Source: Anopheles merus (Eukaryota; Arthropoda; Insecta; Diptera; Culicidae). Taken from it: a DNA stretch of 64,000 bases. This document shows positions 11,894 through 25,900 of the stretch, in pieces (positions within the stretch are counted from its first letter, which is position 1; every line of letters begins with the position of its first letter). The translations under genes were made by a program, and so were the position numbers. The stretch lies in NCBI RefSeq assembly GCF_017562075.2, contig NC_054083.1:15811575-15875574 (forward strand), written 5' to 3'. The notes beneath the pieces were generated by a model, which saw only the letters and a program-made list of their open reading frames with translations, did no database searches and was not told the origin of the DNA.

Positions 11894-14800
11894 CAGTGGC
11901 GGGTCAAGCCTCTCCGAGGCCCTAGGCGTTTTGGTAGACGGGGCCCCTTCACCAAATCCATTGCGGGAGGGGGGGGGGATGGTGTACGAATCATACACTA
12001 CAAATTTATAAGTTTGCTACAGTTACAGTTTTTACTGAAAGCTATTGAGTAATACATCGTACTGAATATCAGTAAAACAAATTACTGAAAATTTAGCTAT
12101 TTATTCTGCCAAAACGACATGTCTGAGTTTCAAAGGAAAATATACTGCGATGCCCACTTGCTCGTGATGAACAAAAATTTGATTTGGTAACCGCTTACAG
12201 ACACCCCGATAAATTTTAGGTGCGTATTCGGCTTGCGGGATTAACGTTTTGGTTGAGAAAAATCTTCACACCACTTTGCTGTTCTTGCTGAAATTTCATG
12301 ATTACCGTGAGTGCATACCAAATCAACAAACTTGTTTCGACAAAATACAGTTCACATCTGTATAAAACTTTATGAAACAGAGATGAACATGAGCAGAAAT
12401 GACTGCCACCCTGCGCATCAATAAAAACCTCAATATCAATACTTTTTTTGCCAATTTTGAATTGATATCAATGACTAAACAATCAGTAATATCAGAAAGG
12501 CTTTGTGGTATGTTAAAATTTTGAGTACTGTGGATACTGTTTCGAAGCGGACTTTCGACACTTGATTGTCTAGGCGATCATAAAAACCTGTAGGACGTTA
12601 GAGTTTAGAAGGCTTACCTTGGGTAGGAGGACATAAGTAAACTCCTTAAATGAGAAGTCGATAGATGATGGATGGGCTTAGTCCTATCCTGACAATCCGA
12701 ACAAATCTGACCTGCCATGATCGTTGTTGTTGGTTTTATCTATACTCAAAAGAAGTTAAAGGTCGGAAAGTTATCGTTTTCGCTAAGCTAGTTACGTTTG
12801 TCTTTTATGAACAAGAACGATGGTTCTAAACGATATTTTCTTTCCTACTTTACAGTTTCCATCTCGTGTTTCATAATACGGACGATTTGATTTAAAATCG
12901 TCATCGTGAGCATAACATGAAGTTACAATGAATACTGAAGTACCGTCTTTCTTCGAATTACGGCCACTTCATTTTCAATCGGTCAGAGCGATAACTTCTT
13001 GCACGCGGGAAAAACAATATTTTCATTCGAAAGTAACTGGAAATACCTTGTATTGCAGTATGTTTGTCTCAAGTAATCCACGGACCACAGGTTGGAGACC
13101 ACTGCTTTAGATCAGCGGCTTTCTAAATGATCGAGCGGTGAGGGCCAGGAGAATCCATTTGTTTTACACATACATTATTATATTATTACAGTTAATACAC
13201 AAAATGATGTAATGCGATGATCGTACAACTGTACTTCGAGTACCGTCGCGGTAGGTCAGTTTTTACTGACATGAGCCGAGGTGGATTAAAACATCGATCG
13301 AACGGACTTTTCAACACTTGATCGTCCAGGCGATCATAGAAACCTTTAGGAGGTTTTCCTTACTGGAAACGTTGGAGTTTAGAAGCCTTACCTTGGGAAG
13401 GGGGACATAACTAAACTCTTGAAATAAGTTTGAAGGCGAAGATTTTGGACAGCGTAATGTCCTATCTTGACAGTCCGAACGAATCTGACTTGCCACGGTT
13501 GGAATTGGTTTTATTTATACTCAAATGAAGTTAAGGGTTTCGCACATTTGGTTCCGGGTTTTATGTTGGAAAGTTAATGTTTTCACTCAGCTAGTTACGT
13601 TTGTCTTTTGTTGACAAGAACGATGGTTCTTGTCACTAAGTTCCTGTTTTGGGTTTAATGCATATGCTGTTCCTGCTTTGGTTTACATACTGTTCCTGCT
13701 TATGTTGCGTGTTTCGGTTGTTTTTGATAAGTGTGTCACATCTGTTATTTGTTTGAATGGACGGCCTGAACTCTTCCGGTTGCGTTGCTATGGTATGATC
13801 TGATTTGCTGAATGTGTTATAATGAATGTGTTACAATGGTGTGGTTTGGCTTTCCAAAGTGTGTTACAATGTGTCTATAGCTGATAGTGTGTATTATAAT
13901 CAGTTTTGTATAGCAGATATGCTACAATGATATGATATTTATGTTATTAAACAATGTGATTGGTTATTGGTTTTCTTACATTATTATATCATCCAAGCAA
14001 GTTTCAAATTCATTTTATTAAATTACAATAACCAAAATTGATTGTAAAGATTCTTCAATTAAGAGTCTGCAGCATAGTGTGCAAAAGTCATAAAAAGTTC
14101 AAAACAAGTAAGCAAAATCGCAATATCGCTTCTTAATGTACCTTTCCTTCCATGTTTCAAATTGTTTTCTAGGATATATCTGAAGATGGTACAAAATAGT
14201 TAACAGCTGAAAAATTATCGAGACAAACGTACAATAGTTCAGTAATATAATGAGGCCACGGACAAGTAAGACCAGGTCAGACAAATTGATAGCGCATTTC
14301 TTTAAAATAAAGCTCCTAGAAAATCGTTGCATCCTTAAAAAGCAAAAGTGTGCAACCATTGTTCTCGTAAAATCAACAGTCAGGTTTTTATGGAATTATT
14401 CGTTTCTATTTTCTAATTTCTCGTCAAATTTGACCATATTGATTGGTCCGACAATCCATGTTATGGTGATCAAATTTGGAATAGTTCAACGATATGAATT
14501 GTCATATTAAAATATGTTCAGTTAATTTTTAATAAATAGGAACTTCCTATCATTCCGCTTTCCGTCGAAATCGCTTTCCGTCGACCCTTCCAAATTTGAC
14601 CCAAATCCTTCAACAGCTTGCCTTTCCACCATCACTTCGTCCAGTCCACAATTTTGACTGGGCCCCAAAGGTTAGCCGGGGCACGAGTTCTTAGTTTTTG
14701 CGCGATAACATAGACACAGGCCAAATTAAAAAACTCACACATCGACATCGGAATCGATTCTTGAATGAAACCTCAACAGATAAAAAGAGCGTGCTTGGTG

Positions 14801-17185
14801 TCAGCCAATTTTTCTTGCTTATTTCTACGGCTACGAACCGTTGTGTTGAGATCGGTTTCGGAGCCTTTTAATGTCGTATGTGCATGTAGTTTGCGTGAGG
14901 CATCTCTTGTGACGGATTTCGCTTTACCCAACTCGCGCGTAGCGTTCAATGCATTTGATCCAACGCTTTGGGCCAACGATGATGAAATGATATTGTTTTG
15001 AGCTGTGGGCATGTATCGCAGCGTTCTACGCTTCCAACTAAGGTGCACATGTTAAACAAAAATATTGCATATGTTAAAAAGGCAAATGTTTTCTGCTTCT
15101 GATAAGTAAAATAAATATGCTTCTGATACGCCTGGTAGTAATAGTAAATCTGATAGTAAACATAACCCTCGGGGGGAAAATGGGGGTATATTGGGTTGAC
15201 AACATCAAATGGAAGGGGCCCCTCAATCGACGGAATCATCAACGGGGCCCCCAAATGGCCGAGGCAATGGAGATTGTTCTTCGTATTATGGCTGTATGTA
15301 GATGCATCTGTAACGGTTTTTGGTCTTGTTGTATTCGCAAAAATTGAAATAGTCGATAAAAACCATATATAAATGAACATGGTCCATAGGATCCTTGAGT
15401 ATTTTTATACCTTTTCCTCCTTCCTTCTAACTGAAACCTTTCCCATTTCCCCTTCTCTTCGGTTACAAACTTGATGTGTTCGATTAGGGCCAAGAATGAA
15501 AATTTTAGTTTTTGCATTAAAAGACACACACAATCCACTATCCCAGGCCAGGAATGTGAACACCATTTTTCGTGTGAAACAGCCGTCTGCTTTCGACACA
15601 AAATCGCCAAGCGGTAAGAGGGGCCCCGTATACAAGAACAGGACGGTTCCTCCCAGCCAAGAGTCCACACAATGACATCGATTTAACCATTTCTCGAATG
15701 AAACCTCAACCCACTGAAGCACCGTTGACCAAACGACCTTCCTAGACTTTTTAAAGCAACGCGAGCTTGTTGTCAATTTTTCCTGCTAATTTCTCCGGCT
15801 ACGAGCCGATGTATTGAAATTTTGTTTAGGGGCCTTTAAATTTTTGTCTGTGTATGATTTGTGATTGTGGCTGTTTCAAGGGGTTTTCTATGTGGTTTAA
15901 CGCAGCGCTGTTCTGCGTTCCGTGCATTGGATTTTAGCAGCAAGTGTCTCCGCGTTTTTTGGTGGGCTCGTGCACGGACCATCCAAAGCAAGACACCAAA
16001 TGGACGGGGCCCCTTATTGATGGGGCCCCTTATTGATGGGGCCTCCTTACAGACGGGGGCCCTTGCCGACGGGGCCCCTTCATCGAAGAGTCCACATAAT
16101 CGTTGGGGCCCCGTAAACCACCTTTGAGTTTTGGCTTCAGTATAGCTGTAACGGTTTTTTATTTTGTCTTCACACAAAAAGTTGTATGTAAATAGTGATA
16201 ACACAACACATTTTAATATTAACATGGCCCAGTTCCTTTTTGGACATATAAATACCACCCCTTCCCGATTTCCCCTATTTGTCAGTTGACCACAAAAGTT
16301 GAGCAGGACCCCGCGTGAAAATTTAAGGTTTTTCGTTAAAAGCAGGCACGCTCCACGATCTCAAGCTTGAGATGTGAATACCATTTTTCGCGTGAAAACA
16401 GCTGTCTGATTTCGGCACACATCTGCAAAACAAGTATAGGGGCCCCAGACAAGCGCAGGCACGTTTCATCCCAGCCAAATTGAAAAGCGCAGACATCGAT
16501 ATCGATGGAATCGTTTCTCGAATGAAACCTCTACCCACTGGAGCACCGATGCTTGCTTGATGTTAGTCAATTTTTCCTGCTAATTTTACCGGCTACGAGT
16601 CGGTGTATTGATATTGTGTTTCGGGGTCTTTAAATTTTTGCTAAGGTGTGTTGTAACTTGTGTTGTGTAACGGGTTTTTGGTGGTAGTTAAGCGCAGCGT
16701 TCTGTGCATTTCATTTTAGCAGCAAGTTGCTCTGCGTGGTTTTGGGTTTGGGTGCTCGTGCACAGGCCACCCACACCAGCAAAAATTGATGGTTTCTCGC
16801 TCTGTCCAATACTTTGCGACAACGATGATGAGGTATTGATTTGAGCTGTGCGCGCGTGTCGCAGCGTTCTTCGCTTGCGACTTTGATGCAAGTATTGGCA
16901 GATTTCTTAGATCATTTAATGTGCTGCTTTGAGTAGTATGGGGCCCCGGTATTCCGGTTCGGGGCCCTCAACAAAATACAGTGAGTGAAGCGATGGGAAA
17001 AATGCATTAATTAAAAATGAGTCTTTTTGAAATAGATGGTAAAAGTCCCTTCAAGGGGGGGGGGGGGGAGAATGGATACGAAGCCGAACATCCACAATGA
17101 CGGGGCCCCCTAGATCGCCGGGGCCCCCTAGATCGCCGGGGCCCCTGGCGGCCGCCCAGTCCGCCCACCGTTTAACGCGCCACTG
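11894..17185 (+). mobile_element. Non-autonomous hAT-type transposon, copy 1 (5.29 kb)
   Basis: The left end is CAGTGGCGGGT and the right end, read inward on the other strand, is CAGTGGCGCGT. It is flanked by perfect 8-bp duplications AATACAAT (11886-11893 and 17186-17193). The insertion lies in an (AATAC)n tract, so this duplication alone is less decisive than that of copy 2. An 8-bp duplication with CAG-initial short termini is typical of the hAT superfamily. No transposase is visible, only short ORFs. Inside are three diverged repeats of 0.8-0.9 kb, anchored at about 14763, 15696 and 16520, many GGGGCCCC palindromes, and G tracts near both ends (11969-11978; 17055-17068). A ~290-bp block at 12,548-12,830 recurs, diverged, at 13,300-13,630. 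An old hAT-like end (CAGTGGTCTCCAACC, minus strand, ending 13104) is present in both copies and so predates their spread. Confidence 0.85.
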
Positions 17186-17210
17186 AATACAATACAATAC
17201 AATACAATTC
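17186..17210. repeat. (AATAC)n tract, target of hAT copy 1
   Basis: A pentanucleotide AATAC run lies right of the element. The matching run left of it (11880-11893) shows that the transposon split one microsatellite. Confidence 0.8.
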
Positions 17211-17597
17211 AATCTTGTGTATGACATGTATTAAATCTATAGTTTGTTTTATTTTTTTATCTTAAAATACCGAATTAAATTCAATTCAATAACTTAGTAC
17301 TATAAAAAAAATCCTAAAAAAAATAAGCTACGTTATCATTACCATACAGTACACAGTGAAAGATTGTTTGCAAAATTTAATTAATTAGCATTTTTCTTTT
17401 TTGTTTTATTTATTTTGTATTATTTAATATTAGTTTTACTAAAGATGGTGGCAATTATTATTCGTCCTAAATAAAAATATTTTTTGCATATATTTCAATT
17501 TAAAAATACCGGCCCTGCACAGTGGGTAAATGCTGAGATAAAATAATAAAAAAATCATCTATTTGTCAAGATGATCTTATATTTGGCAATACTCAAG

Positions 17598-17815
17598 GAT
17601 TGATGGGTCGGTCTGGTAGTACAGTCGTCAACTCGTACGACTTAAAAACATGCTCGTCATGGGTCCAAGCCCCGAATAGAACATGCTCCCATAGGTAGGG
17701 CTGACTATCCTGCTACGGTAACAAAAAGTCACTGAGCCAAGCTCACTTCACTAGTGGGTACAGGCAGGCCTTGACCGACTACGGTTGTTGTGCCAAAGAA
17801 GAAGAAAAAGAAGGG
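17598..17815 (+). mobile_element. tRNA-derived SINE copy
   Basis: A B-box-like GGGTCCAAGCCCCG lies at 17661-17673, downstream of an A-box-like GGTCTGGTAGTAC. The 3' body contains GACTATCCTGCTACGG and GGCAGGCCTTGACCGAC, then GGTTGTTGTGCCAAAG and an (AAG)n tail. The 3' part recurs at 6,311 and 27,186. It looks like the Anopheles SINE200 type from memory, not checked. Borders are approximate. Confidence 0.7.
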
Positions 17816-18956
17816 TTAAATTGTGATAAATCCGTTTTTTAAATGTTGTATTAAGTAGTTTCAAAATTCATCAAAGCCAGATATCGTTAAAAATATGAAT
17901 AGTTTATTGCACATTCTAGGAAAATATTTTATATGGTGCGCTTAACAAACAAAAGCATTGTGGAAAACTGAACTGAAAGATATTTCATAGAAATCTCAAA
18001 TAAAAAACAATCAATTATTAATAAATAAACAGCCCGCATTATCATATTTTTTTCATATTCAAACAGGTGCAAAAAAAGTCTCTAGGGTTCCCAAGGTTTT
18101 ATATTCTATACATTGCAATCTATAGCAATGCCTATCATTTGGCAAAAAATAGATGCTACCGAGCGCGATCACGAATGTTATGAAATTTTGCTTATTTCAA
18201 AGCAAAATGACAAAAAATACATGTATTTTGAGAAAATAAATCTGTCAAATATTAATAAATTAATAGGACTAGAGCAATCTATCAAAAAAAAAATAATAAT
18301 AATAAAAAATAATACCAATCAAACATGTCGAAATTTAACAAACATATTGAGTTTATGCGTTTTCATATGTCACGCAAAACGTACCCGTGCTTCACAGTTT
18401 TATCCCAGCAATTCCATTGTGCATTGATTATTAAGCTCAAACTTGATTCCGGTTTTATAAGTTTAAATGAATGTAAAACCTTGGTCTGAAACAATTCAAG
18501 GCTTTAAGCATTGAACCAACACTAGTGTGCGAGGTTATGGTGGCTCACGATACATCGAAAAACAAACATTTTTGTGATTTTTTGAATTTGTCCCGAGCGC
18601 CTAACAAGTAGCGAATATACTATCCACTAAATCGAAACTATTCTGAAATAGAAATGGTTGTTGTTTTTATTAGCATTAGATATCGCAGCAGCACCATTAG
18701 GAATAGTGGTTTTTATGTTGCCAGCCATCAAGGTTCGGTGCATCCGGGATACTCTCGTATTATCCGTACTAGCTTTGCAATTCGCGTTAACAACACGGAA
18801 AGGTGGAAAAGAAGTAAGATAAGATGATAAGAGAAGCCAGAAACAAAAAAGGGAGGAAACAGGCAAGTTTATAAACCATGTGTATGGTCGAGAGATATTT
18901 ATTACTCCACAAGAACAGGCTGATAAAATGTTGGCAAAGTTGCTGGATAAATCGTG

Positions 18957-18970
18957 CGAGAGAGAGAGAA

Positions 18971-19019
<49 letters not shown>
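18957..19019. repeat. (AG)n microsatellite
   Basis: An AG run of about 60 bp with two early interruptions. It creates Arg-Glu and Leu-Ser ORFs by chance. Confidence 0.95.
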
Positions 19020-19022
<3 letters not shown>

Positions 19023-22000
19023 GGAACGAGGAATGTGTAGGAAGCACACAAAAACACAACAAACATCCAAAGTAAAACAAGAGACAGGTTGAGAACAACC
19101 CCAAGGAGGACATAGCGAAAGCGGTGCTACATTAGAAAATACGAGCTACTTGCCTTGGAGCGACATCGCAAAACATCGGCAGCAAGTTCAAGCTCGAGCG
19201 GTTAACGTTTCGGTGGTAACAAATGCCTGGCAGGGTATGCTGCACCATCTGTACGTGTGTGCGAGTGTTTTTTGTATGCTCCCTGCTCCATCATTGTACA
19301 CAACGACCAAACATAAAAAAAAGTCGCAATGGCGAGCTTTTTGCCCAACGAACGATCGGTGGAGTGAGGCTGTCTAGCAACAGGCGATTGAAATCTGTTG
19401 CTTCGCACCGTGTTGCCATCGTGTAGTGTGGCCACTATACTGCTCGGTGCCGGTTGAAGCAACACGGTTCACCGTTGCATTGGTGTGCGTATCAAACCGG
19501 ACGGGGGCTTCCTCGCTTCCGATGGTTTGCGGCACGATCTGTATGAGTTTCACCCATACGCACAAAAAAAGCTCACCAGCGCACCGGAAGTGCCCATTTG
19601 CTACCGCGTGCCCAGTCCACCGTGGTAAACATCGCCCACTATCCAATGCATCGCAATCGGGAGCAACACATTGCCAGCAAAACAACAAAAAAACCTCCAA
19701 GCACGACGAAACAAAATCCCTGCACTCCGAAATGGGAAACCTGTTGAAAGCTTTCGTTGCTGTTTGCTACGCTACAGCACTAACAAAAAAAGCCCAACTT
19801 CCTCCCGCTTGAATGATATTCAACAAGCTTTGCTGTCCCGTTTCGATAGCTGGTGGGCTATTCGAAACCGGCCCCGAGCAACAGGCTTCGCTATCTCGCT
19901 CGTTTGCCTTACGGGTGGAGCGTGGAGTTGGGGCACTGATTGAAGCAGGCGGGAAGAACTTCGTTCGGGAAAAGAGTTCGCTTTCGGGTTACACTCGGCG
20001 GCAGGGGAAATCGCGCAGCGCTGTTGCCGAAAAGCTTTTCGGCTTCTCGGAAACCCGAAGCGAAGCCTCGGAAAAGTGTGCGTTTGTGCACGTTCGGTTG
20101 TGTGTTTGTGTGAAACGAAGGCTTCCCCGACCCATGGACACCGTGTCAAACGCGGGTACGATGGGAAGAATGTGGGGATGTTGTTTGCGTAGTACAAGTT
20201 CCTTCGTGTGTTTCCATAGCGTCCCTCTTGCGCTTCCCCAAGCCTCATTTACGTACACTGCATACGTGTACGAACACACGAACACACACACACAAATAAA
20301 TAGAGCTCGGGCAGGAATAAAATACCGGGAATAAAATAACACAGCACCAATATGGACGGGCGTGCGAGTGAGCAAGCGAGTGTAAGGTGAAATTGATACA
20401 TTATCAAAATGAAAATGAGAAAATAACACTCACCCAGTTATTCCCGAGCGAATTCATTCCTTTGCCTCCTCCCGTACTTCCTGCAAAGATCCTTCCAAGT
20501 GCTTGCGCCCTCCAGCAAAAGACGGACAGGGTCGCTCCCATCAGCAAGTAGCAGCTCCCCTGTCCATCCGGTTTCGGCCATCTAAGCTGCTTGCTGGTTA
20601 GCTCAATGCAGGCGTGTATTACCTAACCTTTAACCCATCTGGCGAGTCGGCCCATGTTCGATCGTCCCTATCACAGCCTGGAGGTTCCATTCCTCAGTGT
20701 CATAGCGCTCCGTGCCAGCTGTTTACGGTGGTACAACCTCTACCTACAACCATAGTGCCAAAGGTATGCTCGGTTCGGCTGACCGTTCGGTGTAAAAGTT
20801 CATTATAAAACTTAAAGCTTCGATCCCGCTTTGTATATAGGCATAGGCCCTTCACGCGTTTGCTGGCCCTGCCAGCCAGACCCGGGTGATGAATGAAAAT
20901 GACTCTTACGCTAGCCGATCGGAGTTGAAAATTGAGTTCGTGCTGAGAATAAAAAGGGTGTCACCATGACAACAGCGCCGTTCGATGACGATGATGGTGA
21001 TGTAAACTACGTCTACTGAGTGGCATGTGGCTGATGTCCTGTGGGAGGCATTTACCGATGGTTTCTGCTGCAACAGTTCTTCCATATGGTTACGAAAACG
21101 AGTTTGTGCATCGGCAGTTTCCAGCTTTTCCTGCAGTGGAGTGTACGTAGTTTAGTTTTCTTAGAAGGTTGCTTCTTTCAAAACACACACACATACACAT
21201 ACACACATCAACACTCACCCATACCTTACCACTCGGTATCGATGAAAAGAGAGACTTTGCCAAGAATTTATGATAAACTGATTTGATTTTTGTCTTCTCT
21301 TGCCTCGCCCTATTTTTGTCCTTTCATCTTTCTCTAGCCTCGCTTGTTCTCTCACTCTCTCGCATTTGATGCAGCAACGCGCCTTCCAAGCGTGATGGTT
21401 GTGACCAAGCATGGGGGGGGGGAAGGTTTTAAATTTTCCGTGATCAATATCGGTTTTCGTTGAAACAACGCCGGCAGCAGAATATAAGGAACAGCCCCGT
21501 CCGGCCGTAACGTGCACACAGGGCTGAAAGAAGTTTGCCGGTTTTCATTTCGCTCTCGCACCCTCGGCCGAGCAACATGATGCTGGCCTACGCCTGCCTC
21601 GAATCGTTCGCTGTACGCAACGTCTTGCGTATGCCTTCTTTCCCCGAAGACAAACCGGCCCTACCACGCGCTTAACCACTTGCGTACGGACTGCGTGCTC
21701 CCACCCAACCTTCAGCGAGGGTTGCGTTTCGGGAGGAGTGAAAGGGAAGGGGGGCGCTGAGACAGAATCGGTTTTATCTGGGTTAAGGACCCTTGAGCGA
21801 TCAGGGTCGAGCAGATATCCCTTTTGCATCGTTCCCACAATTCATTCGCTCATCGCTTCGGTTTCGGAGAGCCACTGTGGGTGGAAGGATGCTGCAAGGA
21901 TTGGATTGGCACGGGCACAGGGCAAGAGTTAAAGTTATACTTTCTGCCCGGCTTCACCATCCTCCTCCCCACCATCTCTCGTACGCAGAGATACGCTAAC

Positions 22001-22881
22001 ATGCTGGCGGAAGAGTGGAAAAGTCGCAGTGTGAAGTGTGAACCAGTGTTTATGGTGTTGGAAATGAGTTTTAATGGCACTTTATTCGGTTAGGGTGGAG
22101 TAGCGCCGTCATAATGGAACCTGCGGCCCCCGTCGTCTGTCCAGGCGCCCGGGCGAGACTACAATGGGTGGTGGCTGAAGATGAAGAATGCCCACAATTA
22201 TCCCCTACCGCCTGGACGAAATTTTTGGCCAAAATCAAATCGCAGGCTCAGCTGAATGACGTGCCACAGAAGTGATTAAAAACACTCGCGGAAGAATATT
22301 TTAAGTCGCTCAAAATGTTGGCCAACGAAAGCACGAGGGAGCACGAAGGGGAATCGAACGTGCGGCGTTCGGAACTTTACTTCAACGGGCATGTTTATTA
22401 CAAACATTGTTCAATGGGCTGATTGTTCTGGCGAATTTCTTTAGAAAGAAAGGTGACTTTATTGCTGTAATCTAGTGGTGGGGACAAACGGAACAGATTC
22501 TGGAGCTTGTGAATTTGGAGCTATTGGATGCTTGATAGGATTATATTTCTTATTTTATCTTCACTTTCAGATACTATATATCGTAGTAGTTCGATTTTTT
22601 TCCCTAATTATAATTCACATCCTTCTAAGCAACATCAAACACATTCCATCCATCGCGGAGAATTACGCAGCTCGTTACGCTGCTGTAATCGTCACTCGCG
22701 TCGCAGAGAGCATCGGGCACAAATACTTTAGCTGCTGAAATGTTTTAGCACGTGCCTGTCACAAGGCTCGGCGAACGTTCAACTTTCCGTCAAAAGATGT
22801 CCTGGAATTCATCTAATTTAGTACGCACCTCACCCACCGTGCGCAGTAACTAGCAGATCTGATTCGTGTTTGAGCGGTTTG

Positions 22882-22900
22882 TGCTGCTGCTGCTGCTGCT
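22882..22900. repeat. (TGC)n short microsatellite
   Basis: Six trinucleotide units in non-coding sequence. Confidence 0.85.
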
Positions 22901-25900
22901 GGGTGCTCGGGGAATGATAGCATCCAAAACCCTTCCTAATCTTGGCGCACCGGTTTGAAAGGCACCCGGTTAGCGGCCCAGAAGCTTTGCAAGCTTCTGT
23001 ACCCGTTATAATTACACTCAAATACACATGTACACAAATTTTGCTGCCACCCCGCAGTGTCTTGCCGGGCAATGAATGATTGATGTCTAATTAATCTAGC
23101 ATTTCAAGACTAGCGGCAGTCGTAATGAATCGGAATGCAGCCATCCATTTCGAATCCCTTTTGGGTCTTCTAGGGTAGATGGGGGGAGGGAGGGGGGGAT
23201 ATAATTTTCGTAGGGGTCAGAATACCGAAACCCTGGCACCTTAGTGGATATCGTGTATTTGCAAACCTTTATTGCTCGCGGGGTTGTGTTGCTGGGTTTT
23301 TTATACGTTGCTGCTAGCCGAGCAGTGCTTATTATTAAATATTTATGACGAGCTGCTTTTAAAATTGGTTAAAGCTTGCGCTGCTATCAATGTCACTTGT
23401 TTCTCAGCGATAAGGGTAGCCAAATATTTAGAGTGTGCTGCAGAAGAAGGAAAAGGAATTTCACAAAAGAAAAAACGATTAAAAAATGAGTTATTTTCTG
23501 TTGCTCTCGTTTTCAACACTTTAAGCTGGAAAAATATGTCATGTGGCAATTATGGCAGTATTTTTAAGAGCATTGATGTTCGTTTGATTTCGATAGCAAA
23601 TGACATCCAGCTACTAAAATAAATACATGTTAAAAAATTAATATGTAAAGTAGCTAGTTGCATAAAGGTTATTCTGAAAATATACACAATTTTATATGTT
23701 ATAAAATATAAAAATTATAAAACACAGATAATAAAGTCGTTTTGATTAATTTGAAAAATTTACATAGCTTCTCTTATTCATTTGCAGGGTTAGTTGCTCT
23801 TATATTGTAATTTGACCGAAATTATGATAAAATACATAATTTCTTGAATATTTGTTCATTTTTGGCTGTATTATTTTATTGATTAGGAAATCAAAACTCT
23901 ATTAATCATGGGTTAAATATCTCACAAACATAAGTAAAGTATCCCACTCAAAAGAATCTGTGCATCTTCTTATAAGCGAATCATTTTATATTCTAAGCGC
24001 TCTATTGCAAGCTTTGTTATTACCATCTTTTTTAATCTGTGGAACAGATTTTTCGGGAGTCGTAAATTAATAAGCCTATCGACGAGGTAGTTAATTTTTT
24101 TTAAATAAGATTATCCAGAAAAATACTCTGACTCCAACTAGAAACAAGAGCACACAAACAGTGCTCTTGAGTCACAATAAAAAGAATGGTAATGCTAACA
24201 AAATCGATCGAAAGGGAATAATTTACTTTGTTGCTATTCATTTCCATTCGGCCCGCCTAACCGTACAGATCTGAGAAGTACGCTTTGAACCGAAGCAGAA
24301 TTCGGTACAGTTTGCAAAAGCATAGTTCGATATCGTGCCTTACCAGGAAGATGATCAATGAAAAACTGCGAGCAATCGGTGGTGTGGTGTGTGCATGATG
24401 CTATGAAAATATTTCCCATTTTATGCATGCATGTCTGGCCCTGTATGGCCCCATACACTGCACTTCTTTCTGCAGGACTGTTTTTGCATCTTTTTTGCCA
24501 TTTTCCCTACATCCAGGTAGTCAGGGAGAACGTCTTCTTCTAATATGCAGATCTGCTCCCGTACCTCTGTTGTGCTTGACAGTGGCTTCAATGTTCGAAC
24601 GGATGCTTTTGCCATGCCTGCAGGGTTACAGTGCTTGGTTGGATCGTAATGTCGTTTTTTTCCTCTACTTGTACTCTCCATCTTACGAGAGGCACACAAT
24701 TCTTACGCTTGATAGCTCCATAAGGCGGTACCGTAGACTCGCCTAAGATGTAACAACGAAACGATAAGGAAAACGATGGACAGCGCAGAGTGAGGAGGAA
24801 GCCAACCATAGAGTGAGAGAGAGAGAGTCTACCTTTTAAATCTTGTTTCCAATCAACCATCGAAATCCGTGCACGGCCGGTTGCTGTTGCAAAACCATCG
24901 ATAATCGAAACAGCTTTGGCAAGAAGGGAGGCATCACCGAGAGTGCACCTATGATGTCTTTAATTTTCCGAACTGATTATGCGATCTTCAACGCAAGTTT
25001 CTTCCACCCGTGCAGTGGAGTGAAAGTTTTGTGCAAATATTGGTTGCCGAGTTTCACCGGGCATAACAAAAGTAAGGGGGTTGAGAGTAGTGCGGCAAGA
25101 ATTTCCAACAAGGCCTGTCCCGTGGGAATGGAGGTGCAGAGCGATTGCCTTACACCGGACTGCTAATGACGTCTGGGAGCAGCGTCTGCACAGTGGAATC
25201 GATTTACTTCAATCGTTTGCCGTACTTGAAGGCTTAAATGAGGGGGTTAGATTATTGCGACAGCATCCGACGAAAGAGAAAAGGAATAAAAGGTGAAAGG
25301 AGACTCATCTGTGTGACGAAACTCTTCCAAGTGCAGTCAGTGTCTTTTAGTGCACGAGTAATAGGAGCTTGAATTGACAGCCGTGTAAGAACGCATCGAC
25401 CGATAACGGATAAATATGTGATTTCTGATCCCGGAAGGATGTGGCTGTGAGCAGTTTCGTGTGGAAAATGCATGCTGCTGAAGGATCATGTTAATTCAAT
25501 TAGCTTTAAATTAACAGCTGGAAACTGGATGCCTCTTGAAAGTGTAAAATAAATTGCGAAATGACTTGATTTGAAACCATTCTTCTGCTGAGCCTTTGTT
25601 GACATATGCTTATCGTGTTTACCACCAAGGCGTAGGGAGGAATGGGGATTGTGAATAGCTTTGGATTTTATTTAGAGAACCCACTTCCTCGCTGAAATTC
25701 ACAGAACAAAGTTTAAGAGAAAGATTCGTTCGAACAATTCATTCTTGCGCTCAATTCTTCAGCACCTGAAACGCTTAATCATCGGCAATACACGCACGCT
25801 AATGGATTAGGTATGGCAATGTTTTAGAAGCCGGGGAAAATGGAAGCCACTTATTGCTTAAACTTTTTCCCAATGCAATAACTGTGGAAAAGGTTTTATA

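Noticed and set aside
14773..15048. 91-codon ORF in hAT copy 1, conserved in copy 2 (54525-54932)
   Set aside because: The copies differ by four replacement and one silent change over this stretch, so no purifying selection is visible. Shared descent of the transposon explains the match.
16688..16891. 67-codon ORF in hAT copy 1 with a counterpart at 52800-53003
   Set aside because: It is part of the internal repeat units, resembles the ORF at 14773 only because the DNA repeats, and has no known domain.
18627..19113. Leu-Ser and Arg-Glu repeat ORFs
   Set aside because: They are translations of the AG microsatellite.
19813..20334. 173-codon ORF
   Set aside because: In a GC-richer patch all frames are open for long stretches. 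Composition is irregular with no motif, and the tail is encoded by CA repeats.
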